Of a DNA stretch of 64,000 nucleotides, positions 1-10,615 are shown in pieces. Source of the stretch: Prorocentrum cordatum (Eukaryota; Sar; Dinophyceae; Prorocentrales; Prorocentraceae); the NCBI GenBank assembly GCA_963575745.1, contig CAUYUJ010018871.1:159501-223500 (forward strand), in the 5' to 3' direction. The notes beneath the pieces are model-generated. The model worked only from the letters and a program-made list of their open reading frames with translations. It did no database searches and had not been told where the DNA came from. The position numbers were made by a program, and so were the translations under genes. Each line of letters opens with the position of its first letter. The stretch's first letter is position 1.

Positions 1-155
1 TCATCATCGTAAAAATAATAACACTAATAATAATCATAATCGTAATCATACTACTAATATTGTTCGTAATAACATGAATAATAATACTCAGAATAACAAT
101 AATAATAAACATATTAATAACAATAATAATAAGAAGAAGAAGAAGAAGAAGAGAC
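1..155. repeat. AT-rich trinucleotide repeat
   Basis: Degenerate TAA/AAT triplets grade into a short AAG run at about 132-152. No coding signal is visible. The composition contrasts with the GC-rich sequence that follows. Confidence 0.85.
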
Positions 156-709
156 ACAAGGAGGAGAGGGAGAAAGGGCGGCCAGTGCCGAAGGAGTGAG
201 AGGCGGGGGACGGTGACAGGGATCGGGACAAGGGGAGGGAAAATGGGGATTCATGGGGAAGGAGTCGATTTGTTATGGCGATCCTTGCGCGAAAGGGACT
301 GGGGCTTGTTCAAGAAGGACGCGTTTCGACTGCCAAGCGATGCTTAGGCATAATCGACGCTACAAGCTAGGAGCCGTGGCGCGCGCCAAAGCTACAGCAC
401 CACCCCAAGCCACGAATGCTGCAGACGCTCATTGATGGCCCAGACCTGGGACGATTCGATCCTGTCGCAACGCGCGTTCCCGGACCCTCGACCCCTTCCA
501 GGTGGTTTGCTTTCCCTGCGCCCGGGCCCGGACAGGGCAATCGAGAGAGAGAGAGAGAGTGGGCCGCCTTCCTTGAGCATATCCCCCCCTGGCGCATCCG
601 GCGCCGCTCCTGGCGATCCAAGAAATCTGCGCGGACCTCCGAACAAAAATTGTGCGCATGCCGTTTTGTGTTTTCTATCCCTGCCCGCCGCGGCCGCCGC
701 TGCGCGCAG

Positions 710-817
710 CCGGACACCTTCGCGTACGAGGTTTCACACGGCCACGTAGTGGTCATCGCCAGCGACGGGCTGTGGGACGTCCTCAGCGACCAGGACGCGC
801 ACGGCGTCCTGCAGGAG
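710..817 (+). CDS. Probable exon of a PP2C-family Ser/Thr phosphatase
   Basis: One frame encodes a stretch containing VIASDGLWDVLSDQDA, which matches the PP2C (PPM) core motif in which the Asp of ASDG(L/V)WD binds a catalytic metal. PP2C enzymes dephosphorylate Ser/Thr residues. The segment is preceded by an acceptor-like pyrimidine/GC stretch ending in CAG at 707-709. It runs into low-complexity CCT/GGA repeat soon after 817, so I read it as one exon. No flanking PP2C exon could be identified. It may be an isolated exon of a longer gene extending to the left or a relic. The motif match is strong, but the exon ends are guesses. Confidence 0.5.
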
Positions 818-869
818 GGGGCGGCAGGCAGAGGGGGAAGAGGGGACTCAGAAGGACAGGAGGAGGAGA

Positions 870-1065
870 AGGAGGAGGAGGAGAAAATGTTCCTCCTCCT
901 CCTCCTCCTCCTCCTCCTCCTCCTCTTCCTCCTCCTTCACCTCCTGCTCGCGTTCCTCCTCCTCCTCCTCTTCCTCCTCTCCTTCTCCTCCTCCTCTTCC
1001 TCCTCCTCTTCCTCCTCTTCGTCCTCCTCCTCCTCCACCACCATTTCCTCCTCCTCCTCCAGGGG
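870..1065. repeat. CCT/AGG microsatellite
   Basis: Long imperfect (CCT)n on the + strand, preceded by its complement (GGA)n at 855-885, so the two can pair. Long open frames here encode only homopolymeric Leu/Ser/Pro or Glu/Arg and are composition artefacts. Confidence 0.9.
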
Positions 1066-1071
1066 AGGAGC

Positions 1072-1209
1072 AGCGCAAGCGCTGGTGGGGGAACAGCGCA
1101 AGCGCTGGGGGGAGGAACAGCGCAAAGCGCTGGAGGGGGGAGGAGCAGCGCAAAGCGCTGGATAGTGCCAAAAACATGAAAACATGAAGCGGTGGCAGCG
1201 CAAAGCGCT
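1072..1209. repeat. Five-copy tandem palindrome AGCGC-AA(A)-GCGCT
   Basis: Copies at 1072-1083, 1094-1105, 1119-1131, 1146-1158 and 1197-1209. Each is a 5-bp perfect inverted repeat around AA or AAA, separated by short G-rich spacers. Function unknown. Confidence 0.8.
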
Positions 1210-1545
1210 CGAAAAAAAAACATGCATGCAACGCTATGGGGGGCAGACATGACGCTTTTTGATTAAGAAATAAGAAATGGTAGAAAATCTATGTTCGCAA
1301 CGCATGTTTTTTTTTTTTTGCAAAAATGAAAGGACAAAACAAAAACAACCAAACAAAAAAGCAAACAAAAAACAAACAAATCTTGACGTTTCGCGCATCC
1401 CCACCAACGTCCGTAGCCCTTGGCTCAAGCCGTCTGGTGTGCCTGCCCCCTCCGGGGCAGTCTCCCGCCGCTCGAGGGGGCGCCCGGGCGCCGCTTCGTC
1501 ACACCAGCCCAGGGCCGCCTGTCCCCCCCACTAGTTACGCGGACG

Positions 1546-2944
1546 ATGGCTGACCCGCACGACGGTCAAGAGGGGGATCCTGATCGCACGGTACGCGGCT
1601 CGGGAGTCCATGTACTGCCCGCGATTGAGACATCTCCCCCCCATGCAGAGCAGCCCTCGCCCACAGGTGTGGCGGGGCCAGCACCGACTACGAATCCGAG
1701 ACCACTTCCTCCACGCGAGGGAGAAGACTTCCAGGTGCAAGTGGAGGGCCCTGACCCTGAGACGAACCCTGAGCACATCCCAGTTCCCCCCACGCCTCCC
1801 GCTTCCCCTCGTAGAAGGGCGGACGGCTCGCTGATCCGAGCGACGGACACAGCTCAGTCCACAGCGGTTGGAGGTGGAGACGCGGAGCCCGCTCGGGGGA
1901 GAGTTGGAGAAGCACGCCCAGGTTGGAAGGATCCTAGACATCGGAGGGAGGACGAAGCACCCCCCCCGACTTTGCTGGCGGAGGACCCGCCGCAGGACGA
2001 CGCGAACAGGGACATCACCGTTTCCCCCCTCTCCTCTGTCATTTCACCAGATCCTGCGGCTATCGGCTGCGCCCTCCCCCCCTCGACCCCCCACCGCGCA
2101 AGGCTCTCGCGCAGCGGCAGCCGGGGGCAGACCTGACGCACAAGGACTGGGCAGTGGAGCGACAGCGGGCGGACCCCCCTCGTCTGGATCGACAGCAGCC
2201 CCCCTTCGGTACGACATGAGGAGACCCATCTCAGAAGATGCTGGCTCCACGCGGACGCGCGCCATGGACGGCCCCCCCTCTTCCTTCAATGTACCAGATC
2301 TTGCGGCTATCGGCTGCGCCTCCTCCTCTCCCCCCCCCCCAAAGGCGCAGGGCGCGCCTGAGTTCCCCCCAGAGTTGAGCAGCGGTGCCCTCGGCCAGGG
2401 CGGCGCGACAAGGATGCCTGGGGCACCAGGTGCCGAGCAGGCCGACTCCAGAGAGGGAGACGCTGCCATGCGGCCGCATATTGACGCCAGCTCTCCCTCC
2501 TCCATCAAGTTGCCAGATACTGCAGCTATCGGCTCCGCCCCCCCCCCCCCCCCCCCCTCCCCCCATCCTCCGGTCACTCATGTTTCCCCCGCAGCTGGGC
2601 TGGGCCATGATCCCCATCGGGGCGCAGGCAGTCCAGCGAGGAACGATTCCCCCCGCATCACGGCAGCACAGACTCAGCCTGAGGTTGAGACTGTCGATGC
2701 GAGCATCGCAGGGGCTGACCGCCTCCTCCCCGCGCTCCTCCAATTCACAAGTCTCTGCGGCTATCGGCTGCGCCCCCCCCCCCCCATCTCCTCCTCCTCC
2801 TCCTCCAGCGGTGCAGAGCGACCTGACAGCAGCACGCGAGCGCCCTTTCCAGGGCATGGAGACAGCCGAAGGCACGGCAAGGGGTTACGACCCCTAACCG
2901 CGTCGTCTCTCAGGGAGAAGAGACCAGCACAGGCATGCAGATAG
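1546..2944 (+). CDS. LINE ORF1 N-terminal region, Pro-rich (frame-broken)
   Basis: Starts at an ATG (1546) and runs open to 2136. It then continues in the next frame, open to 2944; the two frames overlap from 1868, so the shift is probably in the C runs around 2080-2095. The protein is rich in Pro, Ala, Arg and Asp with no recognised fold. Its notable feature is a repeated motif PD-x-AAIG(C/S)A followed by poly-Pro. The matching DNA repeat is listed separately. Function unknown; by position it is the start of the LINE ORF1 product, which in other LINEs binds RNA. Whether 1546 is the true start is uncertain. Confidence 0.45.
2055..2774 (+). repeat. Four ~230-bp-spaced copies of TGCGGCTATCGGCTGCGCC plus poly-C
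   Basis: A 19-bp motif starts at 2055, 2302, 2521 (two substitutions) and 2756. Each copy is followed at once or after a few bases by a C run, and preceded by a C/T-rich stretch. A fifth copy with 13 Cs lies at 17088-17119, taken as the 3' end of the LINE. The first three copies lie within the ORF1 coding region. Confidence 0.85.
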
Positions 2945-4253
2945 ACGAGCGCCTGAGGAGGCCTCAAGGCATGGCACGAGGCCCCCCACACAGCCATGAG
3001 GGGAGCCTGGGAGGTGGGAACACTGGCGACGCCTGCCCCCAGACGCAGGACCCCCCAGCCCCTGCAGAAGAAATAAGTGCCGCACAGGATGATACGCGCG
3101 AGAGGGTACACTACACGGCAGATACTCCCAGAGAGGGGCACAGCGCGGCCTCTCCAGACAGGACCTCTCCCCCTCCGCACGATCCTACTACAGCATTTCC
3201 TGCCAGCCTGCCCAGGGCGGACGCGATAGAGGACGTCGAGATATCCCCCCACGGCGCCTGTCGAACCGAGAACGAACTTCGCGGAGGGAGAGGGGCAGCA
3301 CGGCTATTCAGAATCCCCCGCGCCCTAGCCAGACACGCGGGCGAAAGACGGCAGCAGGCAGGCGTCACATCACTTGAAGGAGCCCACCACAGACTTGTAA
3401 TTGCGGCGGCTAGCCTGACACAGCAGACAGGAAGTGCAATCGCCCCCCCGCTTCCAGGGGGATACATAGATTCGCAGCTGCAGGAGAGTATTGTGAGATG
3501 GCTCGACCCCCACGGCCAGCTGCAAGAGGCAGCGCTGACGGCGGACAGGGATGCGGTGGACCGTGGTGCACGCCTAAGGAACGCCAGGGTGCAGGATAGG
3601 AGCAGCGTGACAAGGAACGGCACAGCAGGAGGACAACGACCCACCTCCCCCCCACCCCCCCCCCTCCACAAGAGGAAGAGCACATAACACCACCACACCT
3701 TGGCACGAATACATCAGACAGATACTGGGCAACCAAGCCGGCAGCAGCCACAGGACAGCCACCCGGGCACTCAGCGGAGGGGAAACCCTGAACGCTTTCA
3801 TACGCGCCTTAGACGCGACTCTGAGACGACGAAGCCGCAGGCAGGACCAGGCAACAGTGCATAGACCGCATCTCACTAAACGGGTCAGAGGCCCAGGTAG
3901 TGGCAGAGGGACTGCTCGGGGAAACCAGAGCCCAGCTCGAGCCAGTGAATTGGATGTCAAGAGCCATATGGCTCTGTCTTCCGCACTGCATCCCCCTCCT
4001 GCGGCCTGTACTACAGATGCGGAGCATCGACAACCGACCATTCGAGGTCCTCAGCAGGTGGCTGCAAATGGCGGACATCCACACCCCCGCGGACATCAGA
4101 AGCATACTGAGCGAAGGAGGGGAGCACCCTCCCGGAGCGCACTCCCCATTCGGATCCCAGCAAATACGCCTCCTCGTGAGCACCGCTGGGCTCAAGGCGC
4201 GTCTAACGGAGGAAGAGGCAGTCACCACAACACGTCTGGCATGGAAAGCATAG
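2935..4253 (+). CDS. LINE ORF1 central region (frame-broken)
   Basis: Three overlapping open segments probably form one product: 2935-3687 (ATG start), then about 3701-3857 in the next frame, then 3857-4253 in a third. The last part contains well-mixed, protein-like sequence with hydrophobic helices, for example around 3930-4220. Shifts fall at the C run near 3647-3665 and near 3857. No family is recognised. It runs directly into the RING-like segment. Confidence 0.4.
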
Positions 4254-4576
4254 GCGCAGCAATTGCCAACTCATCCAGCCCGCCCGGAGATGCTGAAGAG
4301 GCCCTACGAGTAGGCCAGCCGGAGCAAATACCGGCATGGGACACTGGGGAAGGGGAGCAAACATGCACCATCTGCACTGGAGAGCTCCGAGGAGTGGTCG
4401 AAATCCTAGGCCTACGTGGGCACCGATTCCACAGGCAATGCCTTGAGCAATGGAGACTTAGCCAGCCAGGGGTCTTCAGGGAGGGGAGGGGCACCATACC
4501 CATTCGTTGCCCGCATTGCAGAGCCAACGACAGAGGCAGCGTCGCAGCGCTGCTACCAGGGCCCCCTCCCCCCTGA
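4241..4576 (+). CDS. RING-like zinc-finger segment of LINE ORF1
   Basis: An ATG-initiated 111-residue segment contains CTIC at about residue 43, then GHRFHRQCLEQW, then CPHC. This is the RING-H2 layout of ligand pairs, typical of E3 ubiquitin ligases. The usual third zinc ligand before GH (normally Cys) is Arg in LRGH, so zinc binding or ligase activity is uncertain. The segment ends in a poly-Pro/poly-C tract, after which the frame shifts into the next open segment. A RING in a LINE ORF1 is unusual. It overlaps the preceding segment by 13 bp. Confidence 0.6.
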   Translation: MESIGAAIANSSSPPGDAEEALRVGQPEQIPAWDTGEGEQTCTICTGELRGVVEILGLRGHRFHRQCLEQWRLSQPGVFREGRGTIPIRCPHCRANDRGSVAALLPGPPPP

Positions 4577-5933
4577 CGAGGCACAAGCAACGCTGCAGTT
4601 GAGAGATGGAATGCTTGCCCCAATAAGGCCCCACATCACATACGGCGAACTAGCAGCCTCGACAGCAGCACTGGCAACGGAGCTTGACTACCTAAGGGCC
4701 GACCTGATGGCAATACGGAGACCGAACACTTACATCACAGTCAGGGACATGCAGAGAATCCAAGAGCACGTAGCAAACAGCAGAAGGCCCCCAGCTCAAC
4801 CAGAAGGAATGGACGTGGACGATGAGACCGACCACGATCATGAGAATTCGACTCCACCCTCCGACCACGCCGACGAAGAGGGACAAGGAAGCAGCAGCAC
4901 ACCGGCTCCCCCACCCAGGCAAGACAGGATTAGGTCGACCCCGATTATTACCCAGAGCAGATGGTCTGCCATCCTAGCCAGACATCCGCAAGGAGGAACC
5001 AGGAAGAAGGGACCACCGGCCTTCCCAGCCCTCCTGCTCATGGCAGCGGTCAAGGAGCTGAGGGCGGAACTTGTCATCACTAGAGAACCGCTGATAGGGG
5101 ACAGGGACGCGGACGGCACGGACACTGCAATAGCGATGCTCGGCCCCAGCGCCTATGAACAGGTAAAAGAGCTGGTGAACACCGGCACGGCCCAAGAGGA
5201 GGGACACCCTACCCCCACTATCCTCATTGCAGACGCCAACGCTTCCCAACTGCAGGCGGCGCTGGCAGCGGCTGCATCTGGATCGGGCCCATGCAGGACC
5301 ATGGCCCTAACAGGGCAGGGAGCCCCAACGCCGGGAGGCCCCGACCCAACGGAACTCATCGCGATCTCCAGCGCACAGTGGGGTTACCGGGCCACCAACA
5401 TGATCACACACCTGCTCCCTATAGGGAACCTGGTGATAACAGGACACACCACTCCCCCTCTGGTGCAGCTAGTAGCAGCACAGTTCGACATAGCAGGCAA
5501 CCCCCAAAGAACGGTGATCCCACCCTCTGTGGTAGTACACTGGGGAGGTAACAGCGCGGACATCAGCGACGCGCTGCACATACTTGCGCCAGAGCAAAGG
5601 AATGATGCCGTGGTGGCCCATATTCTAAGGTGGAGGCAAACGTTAGAGGATTTGGAGCAGGCGCCTGGAGGCGTCGAGTGGGCCACCACCAGGATACCCC
5701 TACCCAGGGATGAGACGCTCCTAAGAGAGGGCTTGGAGCCACTGTACCACCACGTGGTCAGGTGCCCTCCTGACAGGACGATGCAAGGCCAGGGCGACTC
5801 GCACATTGAGGCCCCCCAGGTCGCGGCGCAAACCGCCTTGGCGACCAACGCAACGGAAGCACCTGGAGGTCCAGCGAGGCGACCGACTCCGTGCACATCC
5901 CAATCTCTTCCGCCGCCACTTGCATCGCCCTGA
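4560..5933 (+). CDS. LINE ORF1 region after the RING finger
   Basis: The frame open from 4416 to 5933 becomes protein-like only from about 4560, where it takes over after the C run that ends the RING frame. It has an N-terminal helical stretch, an acidic linker (DVDDETDHDHE, about 4810-4845) and then a globular-looking region of alternating hydrophobic and polar residues. No family recognised. The frame ends at 5933 in Pro/Ser-rich sequence. Confidence 0.45.
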   Translation, partial: GPLPPDEAQATLQLRDGMLAPIRPHITYGELAASTAALATELDYLRADLMAIRRPNTYITVRDMQRIQEHVANSRRPPAQPEGMDVDDETDHDHENSTPPSDHADEEGQGSSSTPAPPPRQDRIRSTPIITQSRWSAILARHPQGGTRKKGPPAFPALLLMAAVKELRAELVITREPLIGDRDADGTDTAIAMLGPSAYEQVKELVNTGTAQEEGHPTPTILIADANASQLQAALAAAASGSGPCRTMALTGQGAPTPGGPDPTELIAISSAQWGYRATNMITHLLPIGNLVITGHTTPPLVQLVAAQFDIAGNPQRTVIPPSVVVHWGGNSADISDALHILAPEQRNDAVVAHILRWRQTLEDLEQAPGGVEWATTRIPLPRDETLLREGLEPLYHHVVRCPPDRTMQGQGDSHIEAPQVAAQTALATNATEAPGGPARRPTPCTSQSLPPPLASP

Positions 5934-5974
5934 CAACGGCCGCAGAAGCGGCGGCAGCCCTAGGATACAGAGCT

Positions 5975-6572
5975 GGCCTTTAAGGGGGGAGGCATCTTCT
6001 TACTGAAGACCCCCGAAAGGGTAGCTGCTCCAATACTAAGGCACTTCAAGGAGAAGCTCCCCCGGGCATTCGGACCGGCAAGCGGCCCCCCTGCGCGCTG
6101 CCCCCGAAGGATCCTCATGGAAGGGGGCTGGGACGGCGGCCCATCATTCATCAGACTCACCGACCCGGAGGAAGGCCACCACCTCCGATGGAACCTCGCA
6201 GATCTTGGACAGACCAGTCGTCAAGAGATCATGGGTGCAGTAGAGGCCACAATAGGCTCTGGAACGGTCGAGCAGATCTCCACGGTGTTTGCCTGGTTCC
6301 CAGACACAGGCGAGTACACCCGCATGACGCAGATAAGGATCTGTCTGAGTGCCGCTGCCAGCATGTCGGCAGCCTTCTGTGGGACCAGCTGCATCACAGC
6401 GGGGGCACAAATAGTAAGGCTTCCCTGCTTCCCCCTCCAGGGAGCAGATCAGAGGGGGCACGGGAACACCCAGGGCCCAGACAGAGCACATCGCAGCCAT
6501 TGCCGAGGAAGCAGTTCGACAGGCCCCCAGAAGGGCAGTACAGCCGCAGATATTGGAGGCTACTACGTTTGA
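5975..6572 (+). CDS. LINE ORF1 segment, unknown fold
   Basis: An open frame includes the stretch around GGIFLLKTPERVAAPILRHF, then from the ATG at 6117 a globular-looking region with several Trp and aromatic residues (MEGGWDGGPSFIRLTDPEEG). The composition is that of a real domain, unlike the competing frames. Beyond about 6430 it becomes low complexity and the likely coding frame changes. No family recognised. Confidence 0.4.
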
Positions 6573-6599
6573 CAAGCAGGGAAGGCAGATCGGCCCCCC

Positions 6600-7989
6600 C
6601 CCGCCCGCGGCCAATGCGTCCGGACCCGTGGGCCCCCAGCCACACCAGGCTAAGGGTGTTCTCGGCCTCGATTGGCTCCGCAGGAGCAAGGTTACACACC
6701 GGAGCGCGGCCACTCCCAGAGGGAGTTGACAGCAGGGAAAGAGCCAGTCTGGTAAGAGCCCCACCCCCAGACATCCACGAGGAATGGCTACGCGAGGTGG
6801 ACAGCACCATGAGCGGGCCGCTCCCCACCAGGAGGGTGGCCACAGAGAACAGGGACGGACTGCGGGGCTACAGCACCGTACTCCACCCAGGAGAACACCT
6901 CTCAGCAGCGGTGGCGACAGGAGGGGCAATATCCATCATCACCTGCGGGGAGTATGGCCACCTATACACGTCGACCCCCATGTGGGTCACCATCGCCCTA
7001 CCGGTTGAGGCTGATCTGAGAGCAGCCTACAGAGGCGCCGACCGCCCGCAGATGAGGGTAATCATGCAGTTGCTACACGGACCTGTGCATCTAGCAAAGC
7101 TGGATGCCACGCCAACACCGGCACCGACTCCCGACGAGCTAGGAATTGGCACCAGCCAACCCCACAGCACTACCATACCACCAAGAAGACACGCTGCGGT
7201 GGATTCACTTCCAGGCCCGGCTCGCCCGAGAACGCACCCCCCCCTCGCAGAGGTGCTCACTAAAAAACCCGCCACAGGACCCAGGCAGGAGGCACCTTGG
7301 TCAGAGCAGAAAGCGATGCCGCAACGCGCGCACAAGGCATGCCTGGCCGGCTCCAGGCGCGCATTGACGAGCAGAGCATTCACGATTTGGCAAGAAGCAT
7401 ACAAACCAGATTGGTATTGGAGCAAAGACGGCAGGAGGAGGGCAGACCCATCATAAGATATTTGGGACCTCTTTGCGGCGATCTGGACCCTTCAGCTGAC
7501 GGACCTGGCCACGCTGGACAGGGACCACCTCCACCAGCTCATCAGGGAGCTTGGAATAAGGTCACCAGGCAGCTCCCCTTCGCGCAATGGCTCTCCCCAG
7601 AACCAGACCCCACATACACTGCCTACCACCCTTGGCTGGAGGTCCCAGGGAGCAGAGGAGCAGACGTTGACAGTGACACAGCGCACAGGATGGCCTCAGG
7701 TACGCTCGAAGGAATCACAGCCCTAGACGAGAGGCTCCGAAGGGCCGCCAGCCAGGATAGACTGCGGCACGATCCAGGAAGAGCGCCCAGGCCACGGAGG
7801 CGCCCCAGAAATTATCAAGTGGACCCCAATAGCGAGGCCAGAGTGCGGAGCGCGAGGAGCAGACAGGAACAATCGCAAGGGACGCGCGACAGAGGGCAAG
7901 GGGGCACTCGAACAGAGGACCATGCGCACCCACAGGGTGTGCACCCTTTCCAACAGCCCCTCGAATCGACAATCAACCCCCTCCCCTAG
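6600..7989 (+). CDS. LINE ORF1 further fragments
   Basis: Two overlapping frames carry plausible protein. One is open to 7456, with its best part at about 6770-7150, including a Gly/Ser/Thr-rich beta-like stretch (ISIITCGEYGHLY). The other is 7297-7989. The shift coincides with the C-rich stretch around 7235-7310. No domain recognised. They are probably parts of the same long product. Confidence 0.35.
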
Positions 7990-8564
7990 GGTTCAGACAG
8001 GCACCCCGCAGGCCGGGAGCCAGGGCAGCCAAGGGGCCCAGCCACCAAGGGGAATCCCTAGGCACCGAGAAGGGGAAGGCATCGGCGAAGGCAGCGCCAC
8101 TCCGTCGGCATCTCCAGGACACGCCCGCGCCAGCGCCTCCTCGGGCACGGGGGCGACAAGTATCCCCAACCAGGAGAATGAGGGCAGGCGCCACGGGACA
8201 GAGCACGCAGGTCAGCAGAGCCCGCAACCTCAGGCCCCACCACAGGCTGGAGCACTGACGGGAGCGCAACACCAGCAAGGGCAATGCCCGCAGCACACGG
8301 CCCCTCAGCGAAGGGAGGCAGGGAACGCGCACCCGGCGTCAACGACACCTGCCCCCCAGACAGACAGAAACCTCCCTGCAGGTAACGCTGAGGGGGGTGA
8401 CCCTGCCCTGCAGGAACCAGCTGGCGAGGCCCCAGCAGAAGGAGCACCGCAGGCACACGCAGGGAGACCAAGGCCCCCCCCCAGACAGCGTCGCCCGAAC
8501 ACCAAACGGAGACCCGCTCGGGAGAGGCGACACCCCCAGAGCCAGCGCGCACCTGCCACCTTGC

Positions 8565-8795
8565 ATGAGGCGCCAATGGGGGCAACTCCTCGGCAGCGCG
8601 GCGGAGACGCTCCGCACCCTCGGCCCTCCGACACAATGGGCCGGGCTGGGATGCACAGACGAAGTGAAATTTAGGACAGTACTAAGCGCCATAGCCTGGG
8701 GCACTTGTATGTTGCAGCTTGAGAAGCAATTCCGACAAGTGTTCACCAGGGCGTTTATCTCGCACAGATTGATCGCCCCCTTCAAGGCGTTCTGA
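8565..8795 (+). CDS. Possible C-terminus of LINE ORF1
   Basis: A 76-residue segment starts at an ATG (8565) in a longer open frame. It has alternating Trp, Leu and Phe residues (MRRQWGQLLGSAAETLRTLG at the start, basic/aromatic end) and a clean stop. The preceding stretch, about 7990-8560, is Pro/Gln/Gly-rich and low complexity. No family recognised. Confidence 0.35.
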   Translation: MRRQWGQLLGSAAETLRTLGPPTQWAGLGCTDEVKFRTVLSAIAWGTCMLQLEKQFRQVFTRAFISHRLIAPFKAF

Positions 8796-9773
8796 GCACG
8801 CAACCCACCAGCTGGCACAAGGAACCCCAATGGAAGGAACGTGATATCAAGGAGTGCGGCCCTTACGGCGGACGACGCATGCGCACGCCTACAAGGCGCA
8901 ACAGGAAGGAGCCCCGACGCTGGCGGACCCGTCTGCCCCTTCTCCCCCCTTGCTGAGACGGTCCTGGAAGAAATGCTCTCCGTGGCCGCCGGTAGCAGCC
9001 CCGGCCCCGGCCACGGCAGGCTGAGGACGGTCGACCCCGCCTGGCCCAACCTCCGAGGGGAACCACCCCAGGGGGTCCCAGCTGCACAACCCCCGCAGGC
9101 AGCCGATACACCACCACCACCCAACTTCCCAACAAAGGAGACGGGGTGCCGAGGAACGACAGGCAGGGGGCACCGCAGCCGAAGGAGCTGCAGCACAGCA
9201 CCATCCCCCTGATGAGACCGAGCGACAGGGCAGAAGCAGGACGCGGAGGGCCCCGATTCGGCTACAGAGCAGAAGCCGGAGCAGACAGACACCGCATACA
9301 GACCAACAGGAAGCCAGGCGAAGACGCAGGGCAAGGACGGGGGCGCCAAGGAGAACAGGAAGCAACCCTCGGACCCTGATAACGATGTGGGAATCCCAAT
9401 CGGCACCGCTGACACAGACGCGACTCGGAGGGGGGCGTGCGCGCACCGCAGCCGAGCGGCAAGGAGCAGGAGCTGGAACCAGAAGGGTGAGAGCGAGAAT
9501 CTACCCCCCCGCTCCCAGGGAACCCACTGCAGCCCCTCAACCGATCGACGTCCTACAACATGTTTGGTCGCAGCACAGGGACAGCGAAACCGGCTTCGCC
9601 CCAGTGCCCCCCCCAACCAGGTACTTGCCTCCTACCAGGTAGCTGGACTGGACAACAGCACCAGCAAGGCATCGCCCAGCTAGAACCAGGGCAAACAGCC
9701 GACGACATCACGGGCAGGCTGCACGTTCAGGAGGCGGCGGATAGAGACTTCACACAGCAGGAACAGAGGGTGA
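8796..9773 (+). other. Pro/Gln/Arg-rich stretch of the LINE, no clear gene
   Basis: All frames are low complexity, with several short overlapping open stretches and none with a recognisable motif. It probably encodes a disordered linker ahead of the methyltransferase. I see no regulatory element. Confidence 0.4.
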
Positions 9774-10568
9774 GTGCAGGCGAGCGCACAGCACAGCAAT
9801 CCCGGTCTGGCGGGATTCCCCCCCATACACCTGGTGTCTCTATTCGACGGCTGGGGCATCGCCAGGCTCGCGGTAGGGGACCTAGCACGGAAAGTAAACG
9901 CAGTGAGCACATTCCGTACATCCGTATTCGTAGAGCACAACAGGTCGGCTGCTGAGGCAGCGGCGCGCGGGTGGGCAAGCGCGCCAGACCCCCAGGACGG
10001 AGGCCCCCAGCACAGACAAATAGCCGAAGACGTGTGGGACCTGTTCAGGCGGAAAGACCCCCACGACAATAGATCCCCTGGGGGGAAGCACCTTGACTCC
10101 CTCGAGCAAGGTAGCACTCTCCTAATAGTGGCGGGACCCCCGTGTAACAACCTTTCGGCTGCGGGCCCGCATGCTGGCAGGGGCGGCCTGGCGGGAACAC
10201 AGTCCCCCCACTTCTTCGCCACCCCCGCGGCATGGTATCTCGCGAACAAAAGGAGACCAGGCATTACCATACTTGTCCTTGTCGAGAACGTCGCCTCCAT
10301 GCAGTCAGTGCACCGAGGCGCTATGAGGACCGCCATGGGGGAACTTAGCCCGGAATGGGTAGTCAGAATGAATGCTGGAGACCACGTGGCCAGCCCAAGG
10401 GAGAGACTATGGATAGCAAATTACCCCCCCCCCCTCCAGCACCATAGTCTACGACAGGCTCCCCAGCCCTTGGGAGCCCAGATGGGTATACAGGCCCGAC
10501 GGCCGAATCCTCGCGTGGACACAATCCAGGACAGCCCAGGAGGATCCCGACGCCATCCTGCCGAGTAG
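9774..10568 (+). CDS. C5-cytosine DNA methyltransferase, catalytic half (LINE-encoded)
   Basis: It would transfer a methyl group from S-adenosylmethionine to carbon 5 of cytosine in DNA. Motif I (SLFDGWGIARLAVGD, about 9834-9878) binds AdoMet. Motif IV (VAGPPCNNLSAAG, from about 10130) has the catalytic Cys. Motif VI is present as LVENVASM (about 10279). A Cys-free hydrophobic segment and a motif like PRERLWI (about 10399) follow. The frame is then lost at a 12-bp C run near 10423-10435. Sequence after it in another frame (WVYRPDGRILAWTQ) still looks like the enzyme. The open frame begins without an ATG, so it may be part of a polyprotein. It lies directly upstream of the endonuclease and reverse transcriptase, as in retrotransposon methyltransferases of Symbiodinium. 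Confidence 0.8.
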   Translation: MQASAQHSNPGLAGFPPIHLVSLFDGWGIARLAVGDLARKVNAVSTFRTSVFVEHNRSAAEAAARGWASAPDPQDGGPQHRQIAEDVWDLFRRKDPHDNRSPGGKHLDSLEQGSTLLIVAGPPCNNLSAAGPHAGRGGLAGTQSPHFFATPAAWYLANKRRPGITILVLVENVASMQSVHRGAMRTAMGELSPEWVVRMNAGDHVASPRERLWIANYPPPLQHHSLRQAPQPLGAQMGIQARRPNPRVDTIQDSPGGSRRHPAE

Positions 10569-10615
10569 CTACCAGACCCACCTCCTCTGCCTTCTATACA
10601 ACGAGGACAGCACAG

